64,000 bases of DNA from Ophiobolus disseminans (Eukaryota; Ascomycota; Dothideomycetes; Pleosporales; Phaeosphaeriaceae), in contig MU006216.1 of the NCBI GenBank assembly GCA_010093685.1, positions 2,722,487 through 2,786,486 of the forward strand, in the 5' to 3' direction. The notes under the pieces were generated by a model. It searched no databases, was not told the origin of the DNA, and saw only the letters and a program-made list of their open reading frames with translations. How positions within the stretch are numbered: the stretch's first letter is position 1; every line of letters begins with the position of its first letter. Position numbers and translations under genes: made by a program. Of this stretch, positions 31,579 through 43,065 are shown piece by piece.

Positions 31579-34097
31579 CTAACTAGTCCCACTAACCGCC
31601 AACTTCATCAAATGATCCATAAACGTCTGCAAACTAACATCGTCCGTAAAAATAGTCTGCGCCGTCTGCGCCACACCACCATACGTCCCACTCGTATGCG
31701 TCGTGCTCGGGTTCAGCTTACTCAACAGAAACCTCGCTTGTGAACCGCCTGCATCACAAACAATGAAGCGCGGCAGCGGGAAGCGATCTTGAATGAGGTC
31801 TTTTGCATCTTCTTTAGGCGCCTCGAGCAAGCCCGCAAAGTTTTCATACCCCTCTTGTTCCTGGTATCCAGCTTTGCGCCACTCGGCCATTGTCTCGCCG
31901 TGGAAGATGAGGATGTGGAAGAAGGTATCGAGCAAGAGCACGGTCTCGGATTGGATGGATGTTGAGTCGAGGAGGACGGGCTGGCCGCCTTCGTGGTCGA
32001 AGCCGTATGAGTCGAGCGTGGGCTGGATCATGATGAGTGAGTTACTGACGTCTTCGTGGTTGAGCACGTGGCGGTAGAAGGCGGTTTCGTCGGGCGAGTT
32101 GTTGAAGACTTGGAGGAATTGCGACCGGCGGAGGTGGAACATGAATTGCGGGTAGAGGGTAAAGTTCTTCTCGAGTCTGCGGTTGTTAATGATGAATCGT
32201 CAGAGGAGGGATGAGGCGCACCTGAAAGAGGATGGGTCGTCTTTCCTGTACTCGGCGAAGCGCGAGCATAACCTGATGAGCATGCGGTCGACCCATCGCA
32301 GAACATCTGGACCATCGTCCACTTCGGCCTTGAACACGGCTATCCTCGACATGAGCACGGCAGCAGCTTCTTGGTCGAAAGATTGTGCGAGGGTAGGATC
32401 GCCAGCTGGGCCGCTCATATTACGCGCGACCGTGGTTACTGCGATAAATTAGCTTGGTCATGTTAAGGTTCTGAGAAAACCCACCTCGCAGATGATATTG
32501 GCCGGAAGAGTGCTGGTAGTGTGTGATGAACTGCATGATGGCCTTTTGCGGACCGCCCTGGTTCTGATTTGGCCCGCCTTGACCGGCAATCTCAAAGTAG
32601 ATGCCGTAGCTGGCCTCTGGATCGATACCGCACATGTTCCAGAGGCAGGTGTTGCCGATACCGCACTCGGTCTCGCCAACAGACACGGACTTCTTGTTGC
32701 CGGATATAGCGTGGCCGATCAGCCCAGTCACCTTGAGCTCCTTGGTGGTCAGGACCTCGAGGCTGGCGTTGAAGCCCATGAGCAGGTTGTCGTCGGCGTC
32801 CTTGTTGAAGACGCGGGCGAACGACTGCTTGTACATGGACGATGTGAAGCTGTCCGTTAAGATCATGTGTCCACCGGTTGTGTTGGCGAGACCCCTCATC
32901 TCGAGCAGACCGACCTGGTCGAGGCATCCGGCGAAGATGTCGACGATGTGGCGGTTGTGCGTGATGCGCTTAGCGAGCGTCTCGTAGAACTTTAGGGCCT
33001 TCTTGTAGTACTTGATGTTGTCGCGGTCGATGTCGTGGTGGGATCGGATGGGCTCGCGGAGTTCAGGGCCGACGACCATTCCGGGTCCTTCGGTCGCGGG
33101 GCCACCAGCAAAGAGCATAATGCGGGAACCCGAGCCATTGAAGCCGCAGGCCTCGAGCAGACCGGCAGCGACACTCAGCGCGACACCCGTGCATCTCAGC
33201 GCACGCTTGTCGTTGGCGACGGGCCACGGATCGCGCTGGAGCTGCTCGAGCGCGTTGGTGAGCTGGAACTCGCACTGGCCGACGGGGAGGATGAAGCGGG
33301 CGGCAGGGGGAGCCATGGGCGCGGGGGGCTGGCCTGGTCGCGCCTGCATGCCCGGACGCGGGGCCATCTGGCCCAGGCCGATCATCTCCTGGACCTGCTT
33401 GGACGAGTAGTCCTTGTTGCCGCGGAAGACGTACGACTTGGCGCACTCGGTGTACCCCAGCTCGTGCACCTGGGCCATGGTGCCGTATGTAATCAGACCC
33501 ACAAAGGCGTAGGCGGGCAGCAGGCTCAGGCTCATGATGATCGAGTCCTTGAGCGCCTTGAGGCTGTCCTCCTCCTGGCACGTGTCGACGCAGAAGAGGA
33601 AGATGGGCGGATTCGGGGCGGGCTTAGGCAGGCGGTACTCGATGGTGGTGCTGTTGGGGTGCAGCTCGGGGGGGATTTGGTCGGCCGAGATGTCCTTGTA
33701 GTGGGGGGGCAGCTGGTTGCGGTTGAGGCAGAAGGGGCAGATCCACTGGCGGGCGCGCATGTCCACCTGGCTGGGGGGGGGTCAGTGTGTACATTGTCTA
33801 TGAAGCGTGGTAGGAGCGTACCAGAAGGGGTTGAGGATGCCTCTGCACGGCGCCCGGCAGCCGACGGGCTCGTACTGCAGCAGCGGCGTGTCCGTCTTCT
33901 CCTTCAGCGGCGTGTACAGCGCGCCAATGGGCACCACGAGGCGCGAGGCTTCCTGCACGCTGTCAGTTCCTGATACCACCACCACCACGTGCGGGCCGTA
34001 CCATGCGCGAGCTGGGGAAGGTGTTCCAGCTGAGGCGGATGCCATCGCGGTCCTCGATGTCGCTCCACTGGTCCTTGAGCGCCTCGAAGTCGGCCAT
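31579..34097 (-). CDS. SEC23: COPII coat GTPase-activating subunit Sec23
   Basis: Five exons (34097-34002, 33952-33822, 33770-32485, 32438-32222, 32176-31579) with introns of 45-51 bp give 775 residues, normal for Sec23. The start MADFEALKDQWSDIEDRDGI matches the family. The zinc finger (GCRAPC..NPFC, WICPFC) is completed by splicing. The trunk domain begins at IFLFCVDTCQEEDSLKALKD. Later blocks include QYHLRVTTVARNMSG at a restored junction, a helical domain, and the gelsolin-like end (PRFIVCDAGGSQARFLLSKLNPS). Sec23 with Sec24 forms the inner COPII coat at ER exit sites and stimulates Sar1 GTP hydrolysis. A Pro/Gly/Met insert (APRPGMQARPGQPP) within the trunk is typical of filamentous fungi. 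Confidence 0.96.
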
Positions 34098-34857
34098 GTT
34101 GTGTGGTGGCAGGGGTGTTGTCGAGGTGGAGGATGGGGGGAGAGTCGGCGCCCACAGAGGAATTGGCGGGGCGGTGAGGGCAGGCGCAAACGGGGGATGG
34201 AAGGCGCGAGGAGGCGTAGGAGAAGGTATTAGATGGCCAACGTGTCCACTGCCTCTCTTCTCTCAGGCGGCAGCAAAGGGTCCGGTTGCGACGTGCCCAC
34301 GGCTGCGCGATGCCACGCTGAGTTGCGGCCAGATTCCAAGCTCCAGCATTCCTGCGCTAGTCCGCCAGGGCCCGTGCGCGCCGAGCTTCCTCAAAACCCC
34401 AAAAATTCTCCGCCTCGCTCCTTCCTCCATCACCGCCAGCACCACAAACACTACTTAATGGCAGCCTCGAATATCCAATGACGAGCCTGTTTTCGCGCTG
34501 CGCGTAGAGGAGACCAGGCCCATGGCTGGGCGCCCGATCTGGAAAACTCGTTCCGAGTATCTTGAGAGATTGGGAATCAGCAGAGGTCACATCACTTGAC
34601 ACGACTTTCCCTTTAGCCTATGCCATGCAATGTCACGTTCCCCGCGTGAAGTCCATTTCCTCTCTCTCCTACTTGTTCGCATCGAGCACTACTTGTGACA
34701 CACGCTAAACATGCTGCTCTGTTGGAGTGCCTAATCACCCGGATAGCTATGTTGCACAACCTCCTCCTCGCGCGGTACTTGGTTAAATCAAGACTGACCG
34801 CTCGCAGGTCGCAACGACGCTTTCCATTGATTCATCGACTGTGTGTGACTTTACAGC
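34098..34857. other. divergent intergenic region upstream of SEC23
   Basis: 760 bp with the SEC23 promoter and the leader of the forward gene at 34858. Small open frames have no features. Confidence 0.45.
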
Positions 34858-36045
34858 ATGGCTGCTAGATCATCAGCCCCGACCAGCTTGGTGGCATATT
34901 GTGACGAAAATTGTGCAACCAATACGCCGCTTACTACCCAGTTCGTCGCCCCTTCTTCATGTTCGCATTACTGGACGCCCATCGACTACTCGGTTGTGGG
35001 TTATAGTGGCGAGCGCAAAGACGTGGCGTTTCTCACGAGGAATTATACTGTGAGCGACTGTGTACCAACGCAGCTGCGGCAACAACACTGCGGCGATTGT
35101 GAGCGATCGTCAGGCATTCCATGGATCAGCCCAGGATTATGCCCTCAAGGTTTCCGAATCGCAAGTAGGGGCATCAACGGTAACGTCGGCGGTAACATAA
35201 CAACTGACTTCTGCTGTCCTCCGTAAATCTTCCATCGTGTGCAAGTGCTCCGTGAACTGACAGCACACAGTGAAGCTCCAACTTATGGACCGAACTTAGT
35301 GGTGCCAACATCACTGGGCCCAGCAACGCAGGCCTGCACTGGCATGCGGATGTCTGAAGTGCGGACACTCAGCTTCAATAGCACGCTGTATGCCTCAACT
35401 TCGAACATCGTCGCCGCCACCGCGACAACCGAGATCACGACAACAACGACTTTGTATGTTGCACAGTTTTTCGCGCCTCCCTTCGTCATACGATACAAGC
35501 AGGAAGATTTTGATGCAACATTCGCCTCGCTGTCCACAGCACTCTCCTCGCTTTCCACCACGAGTCAATCAACATCATCGGCATCCTCTCCCTCAGCGAG
35601 CTCTTCTCCAGGCGTTCCACCGCCCAGCGGGCTATCTACAGGTGCAAAGGCAGGCATCGGCGTCGGCTCCGCCCTTGGAGTGCTCGCTTTTCTGATACTT
35701 GGCTCCCTGGCATATCGCGCGCGTGGAAAGCGTCGAGTCGCCCCAACACCGACAGGAGACTCATCAACATCTGAACTGAAAGCTGAATTACACAGTCAAA
35801 GCGTGCAGCTTGACGAGTTGCCGAATGAGAATCCACAGCCCAGGGAACTACCCGCCGGAAATGTGCACCCCAAGGAGTTGGCTGGCGAACAAGTGCTGGT
35901 CAAGGAGTTGCCGGCTGAATATGTGCAGCCCAACGAGTTGCCGGCTGGGATTATAAAGCCCGAGGAGATGCCGGCTCGAGGGCATACACAAGTAAACCCG
36001 TACTTGGGATACCATCCCCGATCTGAGAAAGGCTCGGCGGTATGA
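34858..36045 (+). CDS. Cys-rich single-pass membrane protein with ten-residue tail repeats
   Basis: Two exons (34858-35222, 35271-36045; 48-bp intron) give 379 residues. The N-terminal part is Cys-rich (CDENCATN, PSSCSHYW, SDCVPTQ, HCGDCERS, GLCPQG, DFCCPP, QACTG), as expected for a disulphide-bonded outer domain. A Thr/Ser-rich stalk follows, then a membrane span AKAGIGVGSALGVLAFLILG followed by RARGKRR. The cytosolic tail has about six tandem ten-residue units of the form ELP(A/N)xxxxP(K/R/N). This order (outer Cys domain, Ser stalk, span, tail) is common in fungal surface sensors, but I do not recognise a family. Oddly no clear signal peptide is present at the chosen ATG; an upstream exon could supply one. 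Confidence 0.65.
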
Positions 36046-37636
36046 TGGTGACGGCTTCCTAGCCATCAGCTATCTAGTTGCACGGCTGAGATATTCTTCG
36101 CTTGCGAAAATCAAGCACATAGCAATCAGCGCCGCAAGACTATCCAAACACTAAACACACATTCACATTCAATCCCAAGCCCTTAGTGCCGTGCAGCGTA
36201 AAATACCCAGCACAATTAATCCCAACATACCATGTTTATGCCATCGATATGCATCCCCACGTCATACATGCGGGGCACAACTTGAACTCGAACACATCAT
36301 AAAACATCAAACACCATTACAGTCGAGTACCAACACTATCATCCACCATCCCAAAATCAGACCCCCATTCCCACTCCAGACTAACAAGCTCCAAATCCAA
36401 TCCTCTACCATCTGCCAACTCCAATGCACAACCTCCGTCTTCCACAATGTCCATCCAAGATCCAGAACTATTCCCCCTCCCCTCCCTGCTCTCGTGTAAC
36501 GCACTGTACTCTGTAGACTATGTAGCTCTGATAGTGCGAAGGAGTTGTGTGGGGGGTGCGGCACGTCTTGTTTAAAGGTGTTGGGCTTTTGGGACGAGGG
36601 GAGCGCAGGCGTATATTACTAACATTCAGCTAGGCTTTGTCTTAAATACCACAACAATTAATGCGCAGGCGAGGAAGACTTTGCGGCTTTGCAGAGGGAG
36701 ACTACCTAGGTATTCAAGTGTAGTTGCCGGATATGGAACTGGTCTATGGGGCGGAAGGGCTGGTGGGGAGGATTTGGAGGGGGGTGGGGAGTAGGATTCG
36801 GAGGTGGGATGGGATGAAATGGGATGGGAGAAGGGAGGGTTGGAGAGGGTGGTTGGAGTGTGCATTGTGGGAGATGGGCGTGATGATGATGATAATGATG
36901 ATGACGGTACACGTGGGAGGAAGATGTGAGGGGCTGCGAAGATTGTTGTAGTAGGTATGGTGGGTGGGTAGACGATGTATGAGCCGAAGTCTGTGGTCAA
37001 TGTGCTGCTGCTGGGTCGATTTCAGCTTAAACTAATCTCACAATGTGTGTAAAGTTTTTACATGAAACTTGATCCTCAAGCACATTGAAGCAAAACTTAT
37101 CAAGTCCTCCTGGCCTGCGTATCGTAATCTTGTCGGTGGTCGCGTATCCACAACACGAAGTATTGTGCTAGAAAACAAAGCCTTTGTCTCGGTAGAAGTT
37201 GCCTGCTGTGTGGACGACAATGGAAATGGTGTCTCCTTGGAAGACGGCTGGAACACTTTTGCTGCCCAAATCTGGTTTTTGGCTGTATCGATGTCATTAG
37301 TCGTGTGGTTCATCCGTGTTGAGTTTGAGTGAGCCACCACAAAAGCTCTTTGGACTATTTTGCGGGTTCAATTAGTGTTAGTATCTTCGTGCTGCTTGCA
37401 AGTCAAGTCAAATCAAGTCGGAATCGCTGTTGCACATTGTCGCATGAGGCGTTCATCACGAATCAAGTCACAACTCCATATATTCAATCGTTATGCAACA
37501 CATCAAGTCCTCCATCCAATCTAGATCCAAAGCCAAATCCTCCTCTTGAAAAATGCGATTGCAAGTGCAAATGCGAATGCCGTTGCGTGTCTACTCGATG
37601 TTCCTCGCCGTGGGTCGGGGTTCGACAAGTGTGGGC
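36046..37636. other. intergenic, 1.6 kb, low-complexity rich
   Basis: This holds a long purine-rich run near 36770-36860 and a TGA/GAT microsatellite near 36881. Overlapping open frames at 37038-37340 on both strands are not credible genes. Confidence 0.45.
36881..36906. repeat. (TGA)n microsatellite, imperfect
   Basis: TGATGATGATGATAATGATGATGA with one interruption. Confidence 0.8.
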
Positions 37637-38067
37637 TTATTTAGCGCCTTCGGCGGCTTTCTTCGCCTCCGCTGCACACCGCAAGTTAGCATGCATCACC
37701 GGCTGATGATTCTTCGAATCTTCGTCGCTTTGATCGTCTAGTTGATGGAAGATAACGGAGTGAAACGATGGGTTACTGGTGTTGGACACGTACCAGCTTG
37801 CTGTTTGGCGCGCATGATGGCAGCCTGGTCTTCTTTCGTGCGTGCAAACTCTGTGCCAGATTGCTGGTTTTGTATCAGTCTCAACTCTCGAAAATCGCAA
37901 TACGCGGAAAGGTCATCTATACAGAATTTCCCTTCTTCTGCACCGCTTGTCAGTATTTCTACATCGATCAAAGTAGCACACATCTCGAGTCCGTGCCGAC
38001 CTACCGCTCCGGCCACCTTGGCCAAGTTCTTCTTTCGGGCCTCTTCGCGCTGGTTTCCGCGTGCCAT
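37637..38067 (-). CDS. SERF/4F5-type small basic protein
   Basis: Three exons (38067-38005, 37863-37794, 37671-37637) give 55 residues. The start MARGNQREEARKKNLAK is the hallmark of the SERF (4F5) family. It continues with QSGTEFARTKEDQAAIMRAKQQA and ends AEAKKAAEGAK, exactly restored across the last intron. These tiny, disordered, Lys/Ala/Gln-rich proteins are conserved from yeast to human; human and worm members change protein aggregation. Introns are long for this window (141 and 122 bp) and cover more sequence than the exons. The exact first junction is uncertain, because two or three in-frame choices near 37863 differ by a few residues. Confidence 0.8.
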
Positions 38068-38984
38068 TATGTCTGGATTTCTTCCTGCAAAAATAAAAAA
38101 ATGTGGTCAAAAAAGGTTACCCGGTGCGGAAAGCTTGATGTCGCGGTGGGAAGATAAAAGCTCAAGTGCGGTCAGACGGAAAGAAGGTCCGATAAAAATA
38201 GCGCGGAAGCTTTTGGCAGGTGACGAATGGGAGGACACCAGATAGCGCGCGCTGGAACTGGCGCGGAGGGTCGCGATTGTGGCCAACGCGCAACACAACC
38301 TCATCCACGCATTCCTCGACTTCCCTTGCTCTCTTGTCCGTCGGTCGCGATCTTGGATCATTGAATCTTAAGACATGCTTGACTATGTTCGCGTCTTTGC
38401 GTGTCGACCGCATCCCGGGTCTAGGAGTTCCGAGGTCATCTTCTCCGCCTGCCAGCGACAGGACAGAGTTCTTGGTGTAAGATACAAGATGAAACACCTA
38501 TGTTTGGGATGAGTGGATCTGGGTTTGGTGTGTTGGCTTATTGGCAAATGGTTCGTTTGATTGGTGGGCTACTGTCATCTGATGCAACGTGGGTCGCAAT
38601 CGTAGGCTGACCAAGACATCACATGAAGTTGTGCGTTCAGAACCAGGCGCATGCGAAGCGGCCGTATCCAATAGCGTTGTATTTTCAGCCGCCACACGTA
38701 GTGTACGACCTTGCGATGTCTTCTACTGTCCCCTGTTATCCCCTTCATTATATGCGTGAGCAGCACAGACCGAGACTGAATCCCGTGTCATGCCGCTCTA
38801 TTCTCTTCCTTCAAACTCAGTAGTCGGGACATCGAAGCACGGCTCCTTTCCTCACTCGAAATCAGTCGAGCGAACGATACGAAGGCGCGTTACGACAGCG
38901 TTTTCCTCATGTCGACGGCTGCAAACTGGATCGTTAGGCCCAACTAATTCTCTGCAAGCCTCCGTATACCTTCAGGAACCCCCA
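38068..38984. other. divergent intergenic region
   Basis: 917 bp between the SERF gene and a HET gene. An in-frame ATG at 38790 could extend the HET protein by 65 residues without family features. Other open frames are not supported. Confidence 0.4.
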
Positions 38985-40866
38985 ATGCCACGAGAAGTTT
39001 ATCCCTACAAAGCACTTCCTCTCGGCAAGGTGTTTCGCTATATCATCCTTCAGCCAGGGGCCAACAATGAGCCCCTGAGGTGCAACCTCGAGATTGCGAG
39101 AATCGCTGAGACGCAATTGGAAGCAATATCATATGTTTGGGGCCAAGGATCTACTCATGATCGGCAAATCGAGTGCGATGGATATACTCTGGCAATCACA
39201 CCAAGCTTGTTCACCGTTCTGCAGCGCGTTCGCCTATCGGACCGGCCTCGGGCAGTATGGGCGGACAGCATCTGCATCGACCAAGGCAATTTGGTTGAAA
39301 AGGGCCACCAAGTTGCCCTCATGGGGAAGATCTATCGTGCTGCAAAGAGTGTTCTCATTTATGTAGGAGCAGATGATGATAACCAAGGTGCAGCGCTCTC
39401 CTCTCTCCTAGATAAAGTTGATGCCATGATCGAAACCACCATTTCAGGTACCGATGGATCCTGGGACTCCTTCCCATACCCAGATGAGGATGACCCCATC
39501 CTGGCAGATGATCGATGGAAAGCCTTGCATGCACTCTTGTCCAAATCATGGTTTGATCGTGGCTGGGTGTGTATCCCTTGTCGAACACATATGCGATAAT
39601 CGCTGACTCCTTACTCGCCGACAGGTAGTTCAAGAGGCATCATCAGCCCCATACGGCCAGCTCATATGGGGAGAGACCAGTCTCGAGTGGGACAAACTGC
39701 TTCGCGTGTACATCTGGATGTCAACACGAGCGTCGACCGTTTTCTATTCTCTCCCCTTCATAGAGGTCCAGATCACTGCGCACCTGAACATGTACCTGGA
39801 AGGCCACCATGATTTCGGTAGAGTCTTTTACAGCGAATTATCATGGGGCACCCCATCATTGCTGAAGACTCTCAACGATGCGAAAGAGCTGGATCTGACC
39901 GACCCACGCGATAGGATCTACGCCTTCATGGATCTACTCAGAAGCTCGGAGGAGCACATCATTATAGCGCCAGATTACCGCGCCTCACATTTGGACACCT
40001 ATCATCAATTTGCACTTCAATACATCCAATCTACCAAAGACACCAAGCTCCTGGACTATGTTAGTCATGATGAAAACTCTCTTTCCGACAGTATCCCTAC
40101 TTGGGTACCGCGCTGGGACATAGTTACATGGTCGCTTAGCCAAAGCTCCATGGCTTCATCCGTGGCCAAATCCCGTGAAAGCACCGAAGTCGCTCCCGAG
40201 GTCGTTGATGACGGCAGCCTCAGGGTGCGCGGCGTCATCATCGACACAGTGCGCTTCGCATCAGGCCTTTTCCAATGGGAGACTACAGCGCCCGACACAA
40301 TCCGAACAATCTGTGACGCGATCAGACAAGAGTCTACAGACTGTCCTTATACAGGACTTCACGGTATCGAGGTTCACCAGCTTTCCGCATTCCTCGACTC
40401 ACTGAGCGCGGGCACATTCGACGGAGAGTCTTCGGAATGGAGGCGGTCAATGAAATCTTTCGCTCAAGAAGCGCAACTCGAACCTACTCGTGCCAACGAT
40501 GAACAGCCGTCGGATGACACAGAGGGTGGTGCAAACGACGACTCGAGCCTTTTCCTTGACCACATACGAAATCGGACCCACAACAGGAGATTCATTCTCA
40601 CACAGCGTGGGTACATGGGCCTCGCTCCGCTGCCCACGCAAAGGGGAGATTCGTGCGGCATCATATTCGGCTGCAAAACACCGTGCATACTACGAAAAGC
40701 CAATAAAAATGAGCGATACGCATATGTGGGCGCGACGGCGCTCGTAGGAAAGGAATGCATAGAAGCGCTAGACGGGGGACCTATGTTTTGCATGGTGCTG
40801 GGGGAAGACGACAGCAGGGACTGGGTGGATTGGAATGTGGAAGAGCGGGATATTTATTTGTGCTAA
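38985..40866 (+). CDS. HET-domain protein
   Basis: Two exons (38985-39566, 39625-40866; intron GTGTGT..CGACAG) give 607 residues. The start MPREVYPYKALPLGK precedes the HET domain. Its three typical blocks are present: ISYVWGQGS, AVWADSICIDQGN with HQVALMGKIYRAAKSVLIYVG, and SKSWFDRGWVVQEA, which is restored by splicing. A DPRDRIYAFMDLL motif follows, as in many such proteins. HET-domain proteins act in self/non-self recognition and regulated cell death when incompatible strains fuse; most members are untested. The C-terminus ends with a compact GDSCGIIFG..VGATALVGKECIEAL region seen in many HET proteins. The ATG at 38790 is an in-frame alternative. The gene is intact, unlike the second HET gene at 51435-54779. 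Confidence 0.9.
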
Positions 40867-41060
40867 TGTGAGGGTTCAATCTTGTCCATTTTCTTCGCGA
40901 CGAGTTATGCTTCTCAAATGACACCATGGAAAGGACTCGAAGATTGTCAGCCCGTTCCAATCGCACACGAGACTTGATACTCATCTTTTTGGCTACCTCG
41001 AGTGACCCTGCGCCTGTAATTCTAAAACTAGCAACTCCAGCCATCATGCTTGCTTTGAGG

Positions 41061-41865
41061 TTATTTTCCCTTGGGAATGTCCTCGTACCATTGTTTCTCG
41101 CATATGCGCTTGAAATCTTCTCCAAACTTGTAGAAACGTTTTGTGAAAGTATCCTCTCTATTGTCCTCCCAACGTTCCAGCACGATGACGAAGGTCGGCA
41201 TGCCTGGATAGATCCAATGTCGCAGCTTCTCTCCAGCCACTGTATTGGCGGTCCATGGCTCTTCCAAGATCATGTTTTTGAGGTCCTCAGCGGCGCTTTT
41301 CCATTGATCGATGTTTTCCCTGCTTTGCTGCTGAAGAGTCGATAGCATATGGCTGATGCGTATCCCGCCTTCGTCGTAAATCCCGGCTACCCAATATAAG
41401 GTCCGGTTTCCCGCTAGAGATGGGATGTAGACTCCAAGTGCCTTACAGGGAGGTTCAGTGAGAAACATGGACCCAATGAGTCGCAGATAGTCGGGTTCAG
41501 GTAGTGGCAGTCGAGCCAGTTGAGGTGAATTGAAACCCGGTGTTAGCACAATCTCCATTCTACCCAATTTGAGCCGCACACGATCATCGAAGAGGTCGAG
41601 GAAGTAAGGATTGAAGCGGAACTGACTGAGGTCCAACCATTGTGGTTTATCGGTAGAGGCGGCGGTATTGGGCCTATTTCGTACCCAGGATGCGTGTAAG
41701 GGTAACGAGTCGATGGTATCGGTGAGCTCGCGTGAGAGCTCGCGGGCTTGAGTGAGTCGGGCACAAATGATCCGATTCCTAGCTTTGAACGCAGCCTCCT
41801 GTGAACCCAGGCAGTCAGATCCACATCATGGTGTGATAGCAAACACATCGTAGAAAGTTCCTCAT
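41061..41865 (-). CDS. unknown protein, possibly with a 21-nt first exon
   Basis: A long reverse frame (about 41798-41061) encodes DLSQFRFNPYFLDLFDDR, LPLPEPDYLRLIGSMFL, TLYWVAGIYDEGG and a C-terminus EDFKRICEKQWYEDIPKGK. It opens without ATG. A plausible model joins a 21-nt exon (ATG at 41865, MRNFLRC) through a 46-bp intron (GTTTGC..CTGAC..CACAG) to EAAFKARNRIIC, giving 252 residues. The protein looks globular (alternating hydrophobic and charged residues), with no signal peptide or span. I do not recognise a family. It is convergent with the HET gene at 38985-40866 and just downstream of the stray DUF7918 copy. Confidence 0.5.
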
Positions 41866-42059
41866 CCTACGCGCGACTTCTAAAAGACAAATGAAAGTAA
41901 ACTAACAAGCACTAGAGAATCGATATGTATACACAATTTGTGCTGCGAAACAGCTCCTAACCCAAATCATCTCGTTTCATTATTGCTAATTATCATGAAC
42001 TTATCAACATCATACCATCATCCTATGATCACTCATACCACTGTCCAAACGGCACCAAC

Positions 42060-43065
42060 TCAACCCCGCACAAAGCGTCCATCGCTGCCACGGCGCCTAT
42101 TTCCACCACCACGCTTTGGTACAGCAACCCTTTTCTTGATAACTTCTGCGCCCTCGTCTTCCGATACGTCGTCAACGTCGATGGCCTCATCCTGCGTGGC
42201 TCCGATACGCTCAAGACGGCGCTTGCGAACAGGTTGTGATGAGATGATGTCGATGTCGCTATCATCGTCGATTTCAATGACCGAGTCCTGCTCTGGGCGG
42301 TCGGCCTGGTGGTCACGAGCCCTGCGCTTGTTGTTATTGTTCCGCGCGGGCGGGAGTGCGGGAGCATCGGCGAGAGGTTCTTCAGTGGGGCGTGGGGCTA
42401 TCCACATCGCTTGCAAGAATTCAAGTGACCGATAGTGGAAGTTGAACGTGGCGAACGGGCCGTCACCTACCCAATCCCATTCCTCCAGATCTATGGCATT
42501 TCGTCGCTTTGGATAAGTAAGATATGCCTGATGTGACTTTGGATCGTCTTTCATGGCCGACTCCAGAACGTCACCGAGCTTGGTGGAATGCCGAGGTTTA
42601 CATGATTGTAGCGCGTCTTTGCGTACATTCTTGCAGTGCTGCAGTTCGATGGTGATGGTTCCCCGTCCGAGCGACTTTGTTTTCGAGCTCTGTGCTCACC
42701 GGAAAATGCTCAGCAATGCTTTCAACTGCCTTGAACTGGAACTCTTGTGAGTATGTCGCTGGTCCGATCTTGACAATGGGTCCATCAAGAAGGAATCCAT
42801 CGGAGTGGTGAAGATGGCCAGCTGCTATGCGCACGTACTGTATGACAAGCCCATCCAGTGAGATCTTGATAGCGACATCTTGATCGCTCGGGAAAGCATT
42901 TTTGAATAGAACCCGCAGAGCGAATTTGGCGTCGGTGACCGACTCGACGTACTTCGATACGGTTCAGGGCGTTGATGGATTGTCGTTATAATTGTATTCG
43001 CGTACTGGCTCATTGTTAACGATGACTTGGGCCTCGAGTCCTGGATAAGCCTGTAGTATAGCCAT
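42060..43065 (-). pseudogene. DUF7918-type copy 6, inverted and intronless, decayed
   Basis: The ATG at 43065 starts MAILQAYPGLEAQVIVNNEP, the family N-terminus. A TGA follows STP at about 42965, after which TVSKYVESVTDAKFALRVLF continues in the same frame. A one-base shift near 42675 separates ELENK from SLGRGTITIELQHCKN. From there the frame is open to 42060, with KDDPKSHQA, GPFATFNFHYRSLEF, an acidic IEIDDDSDIDIISS, KRRLERI, AIDVDD and a basic end. Compared with copy 1, the sites of at least three introns are read through without any intron sequence. I infer a retroposed or intron-stripped copy that has since decayed. It lacks the terminal V-I-x-L-D. Confidence 0.65.

Noticed and set aside
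33035..33973. 312-codon forward open frame antisense to SEC23
   Set aside because: It lies wholly opposite verified SEC23 exons, its composition mirrors the GC-rich third positions of that gene, and it has no domain.
37038..37340. Overlapping open frames on both strands near 37.1-37.3 kb
   Set aside because: Neither has a family feature, credible start context or splice signals; mutual overlap suggests chance.
38790..38984. 65-residue N-terminal extension of the intact HET protein
   Set aside because: In frame from an ATG but Ser/Arg-rich and unlike the family; the start at 38985 is preferred, though not proven.
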